Assembly: GCF_029846715.1 (NCBI RefSeq)
Contig: NZ_JARVWW010000030.1
Location: 30,139 to 94,138 of the forward strand
Direction of reading: 5' to 3'
Source: Bradyrhizobium nivariense
GTDB lineage: Bacteria > Pseudomonadota > Alphaproteobacteria > Rhizobiales > Xanthobacteraceae
Length of the DNA: 64,000 bases
The notes under the pieces are model-generated. The model was not told the origin of the DNA. It made no database searches and worked only from the letters and a program-made list of their open reading frames with translations. Of the stretch, positions 25,120-32,830 are shown piece by piece (position 1 is the stretch's first letter; the number at the start of each line of letters is the position of its first letter). Both the position numbers and the translations under genes were made by a program.

Positions 25120-25515
25120 ATGACCGACAGCGACGTCGCAATCTCCATGTTCGAGCGGATCGGCGGCAGCACCACGATCGATCGGCTGGTCGAGCGCTTC
25201 TACGACCGCATGGATACGCTGCCGGAGGCCAAAATCATCCGCGCCATGCACGCCGCCGATCTCGGCCTGATCAGGGACGTGCTGAAGCGCTATCTCACCG
25301 AATGGACCGGCGGCCCAAAACTCTACTCGGTCGAGAAGGGCCACCCGCGGCTGCGCCAGCGCCACATCGGCTTTGCCATCGGCGATGCCGAACGTGATGC
25401 GTGGATGCTCTGCATGCGCGGCGCGCTGGAGGAGACGGTCGTCGACACTGTCGCGCGGCAGGATCTCGATCGCGCGCTGTCGGGCCTCGCCGACTGGATG
25501 CGCAACCGGCCGTGA
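25120..25515 (+). CDS. Group II truncated haemoglobin
   Basis: A 131-residue 2-on-2 globin. The group II signature is visible: WTGGPKLYSVEKGHPRLRQRHIGFAIG, including the proximal His in RQRH and the GHPRLR block, then ERDAWMLCMRGALEE. It starts MTDSDVAISMFERIGG, 12 bases after the boxR stop, so it is probably co-transcribed with boxR. A role in oxygen supply to, or oxidative protection of, the oxygen-dependent BoxAB step is plausible and often suggested by such co-location, but is inference. Confidence 0.9.
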   Translation: MTDSDVAISMFERIGGSTTIDRLVERFYDRMDTLPEAKIIRAMHAADLGLIRDVLKRYLTEWTGGPKLYSVEKGHPRLRQRHIGFAIGDAERDAWMLCMRGALEETVVDTVARQDLDRALSGLADWMRNRP

Positions 25516-25577
25516 GCGGAGCGAGAATCCAGCTCTCGTCTCAATGACGTTCCCTGGTCTCGTTCCGCTCACCCGCG

Positions 25578-25620
25578 CTAAAGCGCGATGACGATTCAAT
25601 CCAATCTCATCGCGCTTTAG
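25578..25620. repeat. RIME-like repeat, half copy
   Basis: CTAAAGCGCGATGA...TCATCGCGCTTTAG forms one long stem and matches the first half of the elements at 5429-5534 and 35777-35878. The GATCATGC half is missing. It lies in the convergent spacer between the globin and haloperoxidase genes, which has no other feature. Confidence 0.8.
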
Positions 25621-25648
25621 GTTATTGACGAGCCACAAAGACCATTCG

Positions 25649-27115
25649 TCAGATAATCTTCGATGCGGCAATCGTCGCCGGACTGATGCCAAGTCTCGGA
25701 GCGATCTGGTTGGCGATTTGCGCTCCGAGCCATACACCTCCAGTGTGTCCGAGATGATCCGGCGTGGGAATCCCCAACTCGTCGGCGGTATTTGCGCCAT
25801 TGCGTTTGGTGATGCCGTCAAACTGCCAGTGCACGCCGAGATAAACGCGACTGACGGAGTTGTCGGTGATTGCGCTCCAGAGACTGTCATGACTGAGCGT
25901 CAGATGGTCGCGCGGAAGCATCGTTCGCGGATCGGTGTTGCGGCCATTGTACTCGTCGGAGACGAAATCGAAGGCGAACTTGTCGACCCCGTGCTGGTTG
26001 AACGACGTCACGCCCTTTTCGACGAGGAAGAGCCTCAACAGCTGGAATGCGGCCGCACCGAAGGTCGCATGCCCGGAGGGGTAGGCCGGAAAGTCCGGCG
26101 TCAAGCCGATGCCGCTTCCGTTGGTATCGGGGCGGCCGAGCGGCAGCCAGCCCGGCACGGCTTTTCCATTGCCAGCAACGGCTCTTTGAATGCCCACCAC
26201 GGGACGCCACATCATGTGCGTATCGGCATATTTGTAGTGCCACGCGTCGATTCCGGCATCTGCCATTGCGATCGCCGCGCCTCCGACGATCGTCAGCTCG
26301 TCCGCGAGGTTCAATTTGCCAGGCGTCCGTGCCTCAATGGCGTCCAGAGCCGTCAGCAAGACCTGGAGATAAAGTCGCGGCGGGGTGCCCAGCTCCGGCG
26401 GGCCATCATACCCCCATGCGGTGCCGACCACTTCTTCGGCCAAGGTCCGGGAGCCTGCCGTGCGCTGAAGGCCTCCCTTCTCCACGATCTTGGCGAAATC
26501 GGCTTGATAGTGCGGCGTCGGCTCGACCTGCGTTGGCGATATGCGGCCTGGAGGCGCCGGAAAGTTCGCGATTCGCGTCGCCAGCAACGGCGTGCACTCG
26601 CCCCATTTTCCGCCGGCGTAACGCTGGGTCGGCTGGTTCGGAGGGGCGATATGCGTATAGGGCGCGCCGGTTGCGGTATATTGATCCGCGGCGGCGTTGG
26701 TCGCATCGCTTGCGCCGAGGGCGTGCACCGCGTCGCCGAACGCACGCCCGGCGTGCTCTGCCGAGCTTCCGGCCTGCCCGAGACCGAAATATTCGAGCCA
26801 GGTGCTCCAAGCCGGATCCAGGAAGCGAGTCTGATTTGGATATCGCCTGAGCAGCACCTGGGCGCAGGCGGCGGCTGCCGCGACCTGGGCGTTCGCACTG
26901 CCAAGACCTGGGGGAGCGGCGACGTTCAAAAGACGGGGGCGGCTGCTTGCATGTGCATGGGCGTCATTGAGTGCGGCGAGTGCCATGCCCAACGCCCGCG
27001 CCGTCAAAAAGGGGCCCTTTTGATCGCCAGGACTGAGTGCTTGCGTATGATCCCGGCGGACGCATTCGATTGCCATATCGACCCAATAGCGAAGCTGTTT
27101 AGAAGTCGCGGTCAT
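25649..27115 (-). CDS. Vanadium-dependent haloperoxidase / PAP2-type phosphatase family
   Basis: A 488-residue protein with a vanadate/phosphate pocket in the C-terminal half: Lys...Arg in KYADTHMMWRPVVG, then PAYPSGHATFGAAAF (PSGH), then SRVYLGVHWQFDG (SRx5Hx3D). These match vanadium-dependent haloperoxidases, where vanadate replaces phosphate. The start at 27115 follows AGAAGGAGATTACGA, a strong ribosome site; the open frame beyond it is not used. No signal peptide is seen (MTATSKQLRYWVDMA), unlike many exported members, so location is unclear. Halide preference cannot be predicted. It stands alone between repeats and the IclR gene. Confidence 0.85.
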   Translation of the reverse strand: MTATSKQLRYWVDMAIECVRRDHTQALSPGDQKGPFLTARALGMALAALNDAHAHASSRPRLLNVAAPPGLGSANAQVAAAAACAQVLLRRYPNQTRFLDPAWSTWLEYFGLGQAGSSAEHAGRAFGDAVHALGASDATNAAADQYTATGAPYTHIAPPNQPTQRYAGGKWGECTPLLATRIANFPAPPGRISPTQVEPTPHYQADFAKIVEKGGLQRTAGSRTLAEEVVGTAWGYDGPPELGTPPRLYLQVLLTALDAIEARTPGKLNLADELTIVGGAAIAMADAGIDAWHYKYADTHMMWRPVVGIQRAVAGNGKAVPGWLPLGRPDTNGSGIGLTPDFPAYPSGHATFGAAAFQLLRLFLVEKGVTSFNQHGVDKFAFDFVSDEYNGRNTDPRTMLPRDHLTLSHDSLWSAITDNSVSRVYLGVHWQFDGITKRNGANTADELGIPTPDHLGHTGGVWLGAQIANQIAPRLGISPATIAASKII

Positions 27116-27312
27116 TCGTAATCTCCTTCTGCAATATTGCCGGTCCCGTTCAAATGATGATGGCGCCACGTGCAATCTGGGCGTGTGGCCCGTGCACTCT
27201 ATCCGTGGGGGCGAAGAGCAGATGTGATCCAACGTACAGGCGTGGCGATTGGCCGCGGCGCAGCACCGGGTCCGGCTAAACCTGCGTCTGCTGAACGGCG
27301 ACAAAATCGCGC

Positions 27313-28098
27313 TTAAAGAAGGCGATCCTTTATGGCCACGGTGCCCTCGAGGAGCAGCGGCAAAAATCGTTCGATCAATTCCTGCGCCGGCACGCGGTCG
27401 ACATGGGCGCCCATGTTGATGGCAGCGACAATCACATTGTCGTAGCGGCGCACCGGAACCGAGATCGAGCGGAAATGCGGCTCGGCCTCGCGATCGACCA
27501 GCGCGTAGCCTTGCGCGCGATCGGCGAGGATGCGCGCGAGCAATGCCTTGGGATCGGTCTCCGTGTGCGGCGTCAGCGCCTCGCGCTTCATCGCTTTCAG
27601 ACACGCAGCAAGCTCGGCATCGTCGAGCTGGCCGAGCATGGCGCGGCCAACCGAGGTGCAGAAGGCCGGCAGGCGATAGCCGATGTCGAGCCCACCTGAA
27701 AACATCCGCGCCGGGCTACTGCGCGCGATGAACACGACCTCGTCGCCGTCGAGTATCGCGAGCGAGCAGATTTCGTTGGCCGCTGTCGCGACGCGATCGA
27801 GCACCGGTTGCAGGACCGTGACGAGCTGGCTCGACCGCAGATACGATGCAGCCAGTGTCAGCACATGTGGCGTCAGCGAAAACAGCTTGCCGTCGCCACT
27901 GACGAAGCCGCCGCGCTGGAGCGTGAACAGCATGCGCCGCGCGGTGGCGCGTGGAAGCTCCGCGGCACGGGCGAGATCGCTCAGCGTCATCGGGCCGGCC
28001 GTGGTGCCGAAGCATTGCAGCAGGCGCAGGCCGCGATCGAGGCTCTCGACGAAATCCGTCGCGCGCTCGTCGCTCTCGCTTCGCTTCAGCTTGGGCAT
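27313..28098 (-). CDS. IclR-family regulator (PcaU/PobR type)
   Basis: A 261-residue regulator with an N-terminal winged HTH (residues 15-75: ESLDRGLRLLQCFGTTAGPMTLSDLARAAELPRATARRML) and the IclR effector-binding domain (ILDGDEVVFIARSSPARMFSGGLDIGYRLPAFCTSVGRAMLG...). The wording of the ligand domain is that of PcaR/PcaU/PobR regulators of aromatic catabolism. It is divergent from the Rieske oxygenase gene; the 112-base spacer has GTTC-N7-GAAC and TTCGCC-N13-GGCGAA repeats. It most likely controls the Rieske/GS genes and itself. Confidence 0.92.
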   Translation of the reverse strand: MPKLKRSESDERATDFVESLDRGLRLLQCFGTTAGPMTLSDLARAAELPRATARRMLFTLQRGGFVSGDGKLFSLTPHVLTLAASYLRSSQLVTVLQPVLDRVATAANEICSLAILDGDEVVFIARSSPARMFSGGLDIGYRLPAFCTSVGRAMLGQLDDAELAACLKAMKREALTPHTETDPKALLARILADRAQGYALVDREAEPHFRSISVPVRRYDNVIVAAINMGAHVDRVPAQELIERFLPLLLEGTVAIKDRLL

Positions 28099-28155
28099 GG
28101 TTTCAGGGACATTCCTGCAAAATAGTGCTTGCTGCCGGATCGAGGCATGTCATAA

Positions 28156-28181
28156 TTCGCCCATTCGTTCAATAGGCGAAC
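28156..28181. promoter_or_regulatory. Candidate IclR operator
   Basis: Two interleaved inverted repeats lie just upstream of the Rieske start: GTTC-AATAGGC-GAAC (28167-28181) and TTCGCC-N13-GGCGAA (28156-28180). GTTC-N7-GAAC is the shape of PcaU/PobR-type IclR operators. A further half-palindrome CTGCAAAATAGTGC (28115-28128) resembles the TGCA-N6-TGCA motif of the box genes with its last base changed. Confidence 0.5.
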
Positions 28182-28210
28182 AAACGCCACTCCACAAGGA
28201 TGCACTCGCC

Positions 28211-29569
28211 ATGATGAGCCAGGAGCAGAACGACCTGATCACCCGCACCGGTCCGAAGGACCCCTGCGGAAAGCTGATGCGGAGCTACTGGCAGCCGGCG
28301 GCGCTGGTGGACGAGCTCGACGGCGATCGCCCGATCCGTCCCGTCAAACTGCTCGGCGAAAACCTGGTGCTGTTCCGCGACGAGCGAGGGCGCTACGGCC
28401 TGATCGATCGGCACTGCGCGCATCGCGGCGCCGATCTCGCCTTCGGACGGCTCGAGCATGGCGGCCTGCGCTGCGCCTTCCATGGCTGGCTGTTCGACGC
28501 CACCGGGCAATGCATCGAGACGCCGGCGGAGCCGAAGGACTCAAAGCTCTGCCAGAACATCCGCCAGCGCTCTTATCCCGTGGTGGAGAAGAGCGGCATC
28601 CTCTGGGCCTGGCTCGGCGAGGGAGAGCCGCCGGCCTTTCCGGAGCTCGACTGTTTTGTCGCGCCCGATACCCACACCTTTGCGTTCAAGGGCCACATGG
28701 CCTGCAACTGGCTCCAGGCGCTCGAGGTCGGCATCGATCCCGCGCACGCCTCCTATCTGCATCGCTTCTTCGAGGACGAGGACACGTCGACCGCTTACGG
28801 CAAGCAGTTCCGCGGCGCATCGGCAGGCTCCGACCTGCCGATGACGAAGATCCTCCGCGAATACGGCCGCCCGATCATCAATGTCGAGCACACCGAATAC
28901 GGCCTGCGGCTGATCGCGCTGCGCGAGATCGACGAGGAGCGCACCCATGTGCGCGTCACCAACCAGCTCTTCCCGCACGGCTTCGTCATCCCCATGAGCA
29001 CGGAGATGACCATCACGCAGTGGCACGTGCCGGTCGACGACGAGAACTGCTACTGGTACGCGATCTTCACCAGCTATTCGAACGCGGTGGACAAGCAGAA
29101 GATGCGCGACCAGCGGCTCGAGCTCTATGAGCTGCCGGACTACAAATCTCGCAAGAACAGCAGCAACGACTACGGCTTCGATCCGCACGAACAGCAGACC
29201 GCGACCTATACCGGCATGGGCACCGACATCAACGTCCACGACCAGTGGGCGGTGGAATCGATGGGCGCGATCCAGGATCGCACCAGGGAGCATCTCGGCT
29301 CGAGCGACAAGGCGATCGTGCAATACCGCCGCCTGCTGCGGCAGGAGATCGAGAAAGTCGCAGGCGGCGAGAAGCCGATGCTGCATCTCGACGAGAGCAC
29401 CGCACGCTCGATCCAGGGCCCGGCGACCATGGACGGCATCGGGCCGACACGAGGCTGGGAGACCTACTGGATGGAAGTCGACGTCAAGCGCCGCCGCGGC
29501 GCACCCTGGACGGCGCCGGTGCCGAAGGAGATCGCAGACAACGTGCATCGGCTGACGGCGGCGGAGTGA
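28211..29569 (+). CDS. Rieske non-haem iron oxygenase, alpha subunit (phthalate-dioxygenase-like)
   Basis: A 452-residue oxygenase. The Rieske [2Fe-2S] motif is complete: C-x-H in HCAHRGADL and C-x2-H in CAFHGW (about residues 68-92). The mononuclear iron ligands appear in LQALEVGIDPAHASYLHRFF (D-x2-H-x4-H). Size and sequence fit the single-subunit phthalate 4,5-dioxygenase / vanillate demethylase branch. No ferredoxin or reductase lies beside it, so electrons must come from elsewhere. Start at the first of two adjacent ATGs after ACAAGGA. Followed by a glutamine-synthetase-like gene, suggesting an amino-containing aromatic substrate (inference). Confidence 0.9.
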   Translation: MMSQEQNDLITRTGPKDPCGKLMRSYWQPAALVDELDGDRPIRPVKLLGENLVLFRDERGRYGLIDRHCAHRGADLAFGRLEHGGLRCAFHGWLFDATGQCIETPAEPKDSKLCQNIRQRSYPVVEKSGILWAWLGEGEPPAFPELDCFVAPDTHTFAFKGHMACNWLQALEVGIDPAHASYLHRFFEDEDTSTAYGKQFRGASAGSDLPMTKILREYGRPIINVEHTEYGLRLIALREIDEERTHVRVTNQLFPHGFVIPMSTEMTITQWHVPVDDENCYWYAIFTSYSNAVDKQKMRDQRLELYELPDYKSRKNSSNDYGFDPHEQQTATYTGMGTDINVHDQWAVESMGAIQDRTREHLGSSDKAIVQYRRLLRQEIEKVAGGEKPMLHLDESTARSIQGPATMDGIGPTRGWETYWMEVDVKRRRGAPWTAPVPKEIADNVHRLTAAE

Positions 29570-29610
29570 GGGTCGCCGCCGGCGAGTCGCGACGGCGGCT
29601 CCACAGCCTA

Positions 29611-29735
29611 TACTGTCATGCCCCGCGAAGGCGGGGCATCCAGTACGCCGCGGCCTCTCGTGGACACACGGACGTCTCTGGAATACTGGATCGTCCGCCC
29701 CAGTGCGCAGCGCGCACAAGGCGGACGATGACAGC
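29611..29735. repeat. ATACTGG-type intergenic repeat, copy 3
   Basis: Left hairpin CATGCCCCGCGAAGGCGGGGCATCC-like, central GTACGCCGCGGCCTCTCG and CTCTGGAATACTGGATCG, right end GGCGGACGATGACAGC. The order is identical to 17896-18005. It separates the Rieske and GS-like genes by 187 bases and could reduce or structure the read-through transcript. Confidence 0.8.
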
Positions 29736-29756
29736 ATGGACCAAGGAGCAACCATA

Positions 29757-31205
29757 GTGACTTTCGTCGCGCGTCATGCGCTGTGGTCGGATGAGCAGAA
29801 GGACGCGGCGACGCGCATGCGCCGTCTCGTCGAGGAGAAGAACCTCGAAGTCATCCGCCTCGCCTTCCCCGACCAGCACGGCATTTTGCGCGGCAAGACC
29901 ATCATCGCCTCCGAGGCGATCGCCTCGCTGGAGAGCGGCTGCTCCATCACCACCACCATGCTCGCCAAGGACACCTCGCACCGCACGGTGTTTCCGGTGT
30001 TCACGTCAGGCGGCGGCTTCGGCATGAAGGAGATGGAGGGCGCGGCCGACGTGCTGATGGTCGCAGATCCCACCACGTTTCGCGTTTTGCCGTGGGCGCC
30101 GACCACCGGCTGGGTTCTCTGCGACCTTTATTTTAGTGACGGCCGTCCCGTGCCGTTCGCGACGCGCGGGCTCTATCGCAAGGTGCTCGACGAGCTCGGC
30201 ACGCGCGGCCACGATTTCGTCGCGGGCCTCGAGGTCGAATTCCACATCTTCAAGCTCGACGATTCGCATATGCGCCCGGAGGATGCCGGCCAGCCCGGCA
30301 CGCCGCCTTCGGTGAGCCTGCTCAGCCACGGCTATCAATACCTCACCGAGCAGCGCTTCGATCAGATGGAGCCGGTGCTGGAGATCCTGCGCCGTGACAT
30401 CGTCGCTCTCGGTCTGCCCTTGCGTTCGGTGGAGGTCGAGTTCGGGCCGAGCCAGTGCGAATTCACCTTCGCGCCGAAGAAGGGTCTGGAGCCCGCGGAC
30501 AACATGGTGCTGTTCCGCTCTGCCGTGAAGCAGATCGCGCACCGCCACGGCTATCACGCCACCTTCATGTGCCGGCCGAAGCTGCCGAATTTGTTCGCGA
30601 GCGGCTGGCATCTGCACCAATCGGTGGTCTCACGCGCGAGCGGCGACAACATATTCATGGCCAAGGAAACGACCAAGGAGGGCGGCGAGCCGCTCAGCGC
30701 GTTCGGCCGGGCCTGGCTTGCCGGCCTGCTCGACCACGCCCGCGCGTCGACCGTGTTCACCACCCCGACCATCAATGGCTACAAGCGCTACCGCTCCTAT
30801 TCGCTGGCGCCGGACCGCGCGATCTGGGGCCGCGACAATCGCGGCGTGATGATCCGCGTGCTCGGTGCGGCCGGCGATGCCGCCACGCGCCTGGAAAACC
30901 GCATCGGCGAGCCCGCCGCCAATCCCTATCTCTACATGGCCTCGCAGATTCTCTCAGGCCTCGACGGCGTCGACCGCAAGCTCGATCCCGGCCCGTCCGC
31001 CGACACGCCCTACGAGACCAAGGCGCCGCTGTTGCCGAAGTCGCTTCGTGATGCGGTCATCGCGCTGAAGGACGATCCGTTCTTCCGCGAAAAACTTGGC
31101 GCCGAGTTCGTCGATTATTACACCCACATCAAGAATGCCGAGATCGACCGCTTCCTGTCTGAGGTGACCGACTGGGAGCATCGCGAATATTTCGAGGTGT
31201 TCTGA
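29757..31205 (+). CDS. Glutamine-synthetase-family ligase (probable gamma-glutamyl-amide synthetase)
   Basis: A 482-residue member of the GlnA superfamily. Metal/ATP site motifs are present: AGLEVEFHIFK (E-x-E), VEVEFGPSQCEFTF, ASGWHLHQS (catalytic-loop His), and RLENRIGEPAANPYLYMA (R-x-E-x-R). It diverges from housekeeping GlnA, as do gamma-glutamylanilide and gamma-glutamyl-polyamine synthetases, which join glutamate to an amine. The GTG at 29757 is preferred (AAGGAG 8 bases upstream); ATG at 29736 would start inside the repeat. Position after a Rieske oxygenase recalls aniline-type pathways. Substrate unproven. Confidence 0.82.
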   Translation: MTFVARHALWSDEQKDAATRMRRLVEEKNLEVIRLAFPDQHGILRGKTIIASEAIASLESGCSITTTMLAKDTSHRTVFPVFTSGGGFGMKEMEGAADVLMVADPTTFRVLPWAPTTGWVLCDLYFSDGRPVPFATRGLYRKVLDELGTRGHDFVAGLEVEFHIFKLDDSHMRPEDAGQPGTPPSVSLLSHGYQYLTEQRFDQMEPVLEILRRDIVALGLPLRSVEVEFGPSQCEFTFAPKKGLEPADNMVLFRSAVKQIAHRHGYHATFMCRPKLPNLFASGWHLHQSVVSRASGDNIFMAKETTKEGGEPLSAFGRAWLAGLLDHARASTVFTTPTINGYKRYRSYSLAPDRAIWGRDNRGVMIRVLGAAGDAATRLENRIGEPAANPYLYMASQILSGLDGVDRKLDPGPSADTPYETKAPLLPKSLRDAVIALKDDPFFREKLGAEFVDYYTHIKNAEIDRFLSEVTDWEHREYFEVF

Positions 31206-31394
31206 CATCCTCCCTTGGAGGGCGGGTCGAAGACGCGGCGACCCACTGCTCACACGCCCGTGAGGCGACTTCGTCCCACCTGTTCCGACGACATCACATC
31301 GCGGTCCGACGAAGCCATTTTCCCCGCTCCCCGAAAACCGCCGGAAAGACACGCGGGTTAAGCTGTGCCCAATGATCAACAGCGGAGTTCGGTC

Positions 31395-31481
31395 ATGTGG
31401 GATCAATTGTTCAGCCTGATCTATCGCCTGTCCTGCCGGGCCACCCTGATCGAAATCGGCGGACATCGGTTGGCGCGCTAG
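31395..31481 (+). CDS. Possible 28-residue small protein
   Basis: ATG at 31395 opens MWDQLFSLIYRLSCRATLIE followed by IGGHRLAR and TAG at 31479. GGAG lies seven bases upstream, a good ribosome site, and the composition (hydrophobic start, basic end) is compatible with a small membrane-associated peptide. I do not recognise a family. It sits 54 bases before the secreted-protein gene and might be its leader or an independent small protein. Confidence 0.4.
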   Translation: MWDQLFSLIYRLSCRATLIEIGGHRLAR

Positions 31482-31535
31482 CGTCAGGTGGGTGCGAATT
31501 AGGTAAGACGGATTGACCAGATAACGGGGGTTTCC

Positions 31536-31919
31536 ATGCGCAAGCTGATCCTGATCGCGACGATGTCGCTTCTCGCGACCCAAGCTTATGCCGGCGGTCC
31601 GCGCAGCCTGAGCCTCGCGGCAACCAATGCGGGCCAGCAGACTACCGAGCAGCCGGCTGCGCCGGCGACGGGTACGCCACAGGCGGTGCAGACGCCGGCG
31701 GCAACGCAGCCGACGAATGTCCAGACAGCGACCACCACACCGACTTCAACCGGTGCCACCGCGCCGACAACCGTGACCGCGCCGGCCGTAACCACGCCCA
31801 CGCAGTCCTCGGCCGCACCGGTGACCAGCACGGCCGAGACAGTCAGGCCGAAGCGCCGCCAGCCATCCACGGAGGCGCGCGTGATCCGCGAACTGCATCG
31901 GCATGGGATTTATTGGTGA
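31536..31919 (+). CDS. Secreted Thr/Ala/Pro-rich protein, unknown function
   Basis: A 127-residue protein with a Sec signal peptide (MRKLILIATMSLLATQAYAG, cleavage after AYA). A low-complexity middle of about 70 residues (repeats of TPAAT, TTTPTSTG, TAPAVTTPT) is followed by a conserved-looking basic C-terminus PKRRQPSTEARVIRELHRHG IYW. Preceded by GGGGGTTTCC. The disordered middle suggests a periplasmic or surface linker; no catalytic motif is visible. Followed by repeat copy C, so probably monocistronic. Confidence 0.7.
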   Translation: MRKLILIATMSLLATQAYAGGPRSLSLAATNAGQQTTEQPAAPATGTPQAVQTPAATQPTNVQTATTTPTSTGATAPTTVTAPAVTTPTQSSAAPVTSTAETVRPKRRQPSTEARVIRELHRHGIYW

Positions 31920-31928
31920 GGGCCCAAC

Positions 31929-32055
31929 GTCGTCCTGGCGAAAGCCAGGACCCATTACCCCAGGGAAGAATTTGGCGAAGACTGGTCGCTCGGTACTGAT
32001 ACCCACCGCAATCGATGGACCGCGCGGTATGGGTCCTGGCTTTCGCCAGGACGAC
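31929..32055. repeat. 121-bp-type inverted repeat element, copy C
   Basis: Ends GTCGTCCTGGCGAAAGCCAG and inverse complement as in copies at 2124 and 16861, each with a CCTGGC-GAAA-GCCAGG hairpin; centre unrelated (127 bp in total). It fills the convergent spacer between the secreted-protein gene and the livF-type gene. Confidence 0.85.
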
Positions 32056-32101
32056 GCTGAGTGAGCCGCAAGAGCGTCCCGTCCCTCAGCTCACCGCCCT
32101 C

Positions 32102-32830
32102 TCAAATCCCCAGATATTTGTGCTGCAGATCCGGCTCGGCCAGCAACTGGTCGGAGGTACCGCTCCACACCGTCTTGCCGCGCTCGATGATGGTGTGGCG
32201 GTCGCAGATGCGGGCGAGGTGGTCGACGTTCTTGTCGACGACCAGGATCGACTGTCCCCGGCTCTTGAGCAGCGACAGGCAGTTCCAGATCTCTTCGCGG
32301 ATCAGCGGCGCCAGGCCTTCGGTCGCTTCATCCAAAATGAGGAGCTTCGGGTTGGTCATCAGCGCGCGGCCGATCGCGAGCATCTGCTGCTCACCGCCGG
32401 AGAGCTGGTTGCCCATGTTGGAGGCGCGCTCGGCGAGACGCGGAAACAGCACGTAGATCGCGGCCAGCGTCCAGGGATTGGCGCTGCCAAAGCGATCCGC
32501 GGCCGCCGCGACCAGATTTTCACGCACGGTGAGGTTCGGGAAGATCTGGCGCCCCTCGGGGACGAGGCCGACGCCGAGCTTTGCGATTCGGTAGGACGGT
32601 TGCGTCCGCACCTCCGACCCCGCGAAGCGGATACTGCCGGCGCGCGCCGGCGTCAGGCCCATGATGGAGCGGATGGTCGTGGTCTTGCCCATGCCGTTGC
32701 GGCCCATTAGCGAGACCATTTCGCCTGATTTGATCGACAGCGACAGGCCGAACAGCACCTGGGACAGGCCGTAGCAGGTCTCGATGCCGTCGACCTCGAG
32801 CAGCGTGTCAGCCATCACTTTTTCAGCCAT
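32102..32830 (-). CDS. ABC transporter ATPase, LivF type
   Basis: A 242-residue HAAT-family ATPase: Walker A GRNGMGKTTTIRSIMG, Q-loop VPEGRQIFPNLTV, signature LSGGEQQMLAIGRALM, Walker B LLILDEATEGLAP. It partners the LivG-type ATPase upstream; its start overlaps the livG stop. Last gene of a minus-strand livH-M-G-F set without a binding protein. Context among aromatic genes and a box-like palindrome upstream of livH suggests an aromatic acid rather than an amino acid as substrate; this is inference. Confidence 0.9.
   Translation of the reverse strand: MAEKVMADTLLEVDGIETCYGLSQVLFGLSLSIKSGEMVSLMGRNGMGKTTTIRSIMGLTPARAGSIRFAGSEVRTQPSYRIAKLGVGLVPEGRQIFPNLTVRENLVAAAADRFGSANPWTLAAIYVLFPRLAERASNMGNQLSGGEQQMLAIGRALMTNPKLLILDEATEGLAPLIREEIWNCLSLLKSRGQSILVVDKNVDHLARICDRHTIIERGKTVWSGTSDQLLAEPDLQHKYLGI

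Noticed and set aside
27116..27604. N-terminal extension of the haloperoxidase frame
   Set aside because: The start at 27115 has AGAAGGAG at ideal distance, and the extension overlaps the IclR gene 3' end in another frame with no homology-like features.
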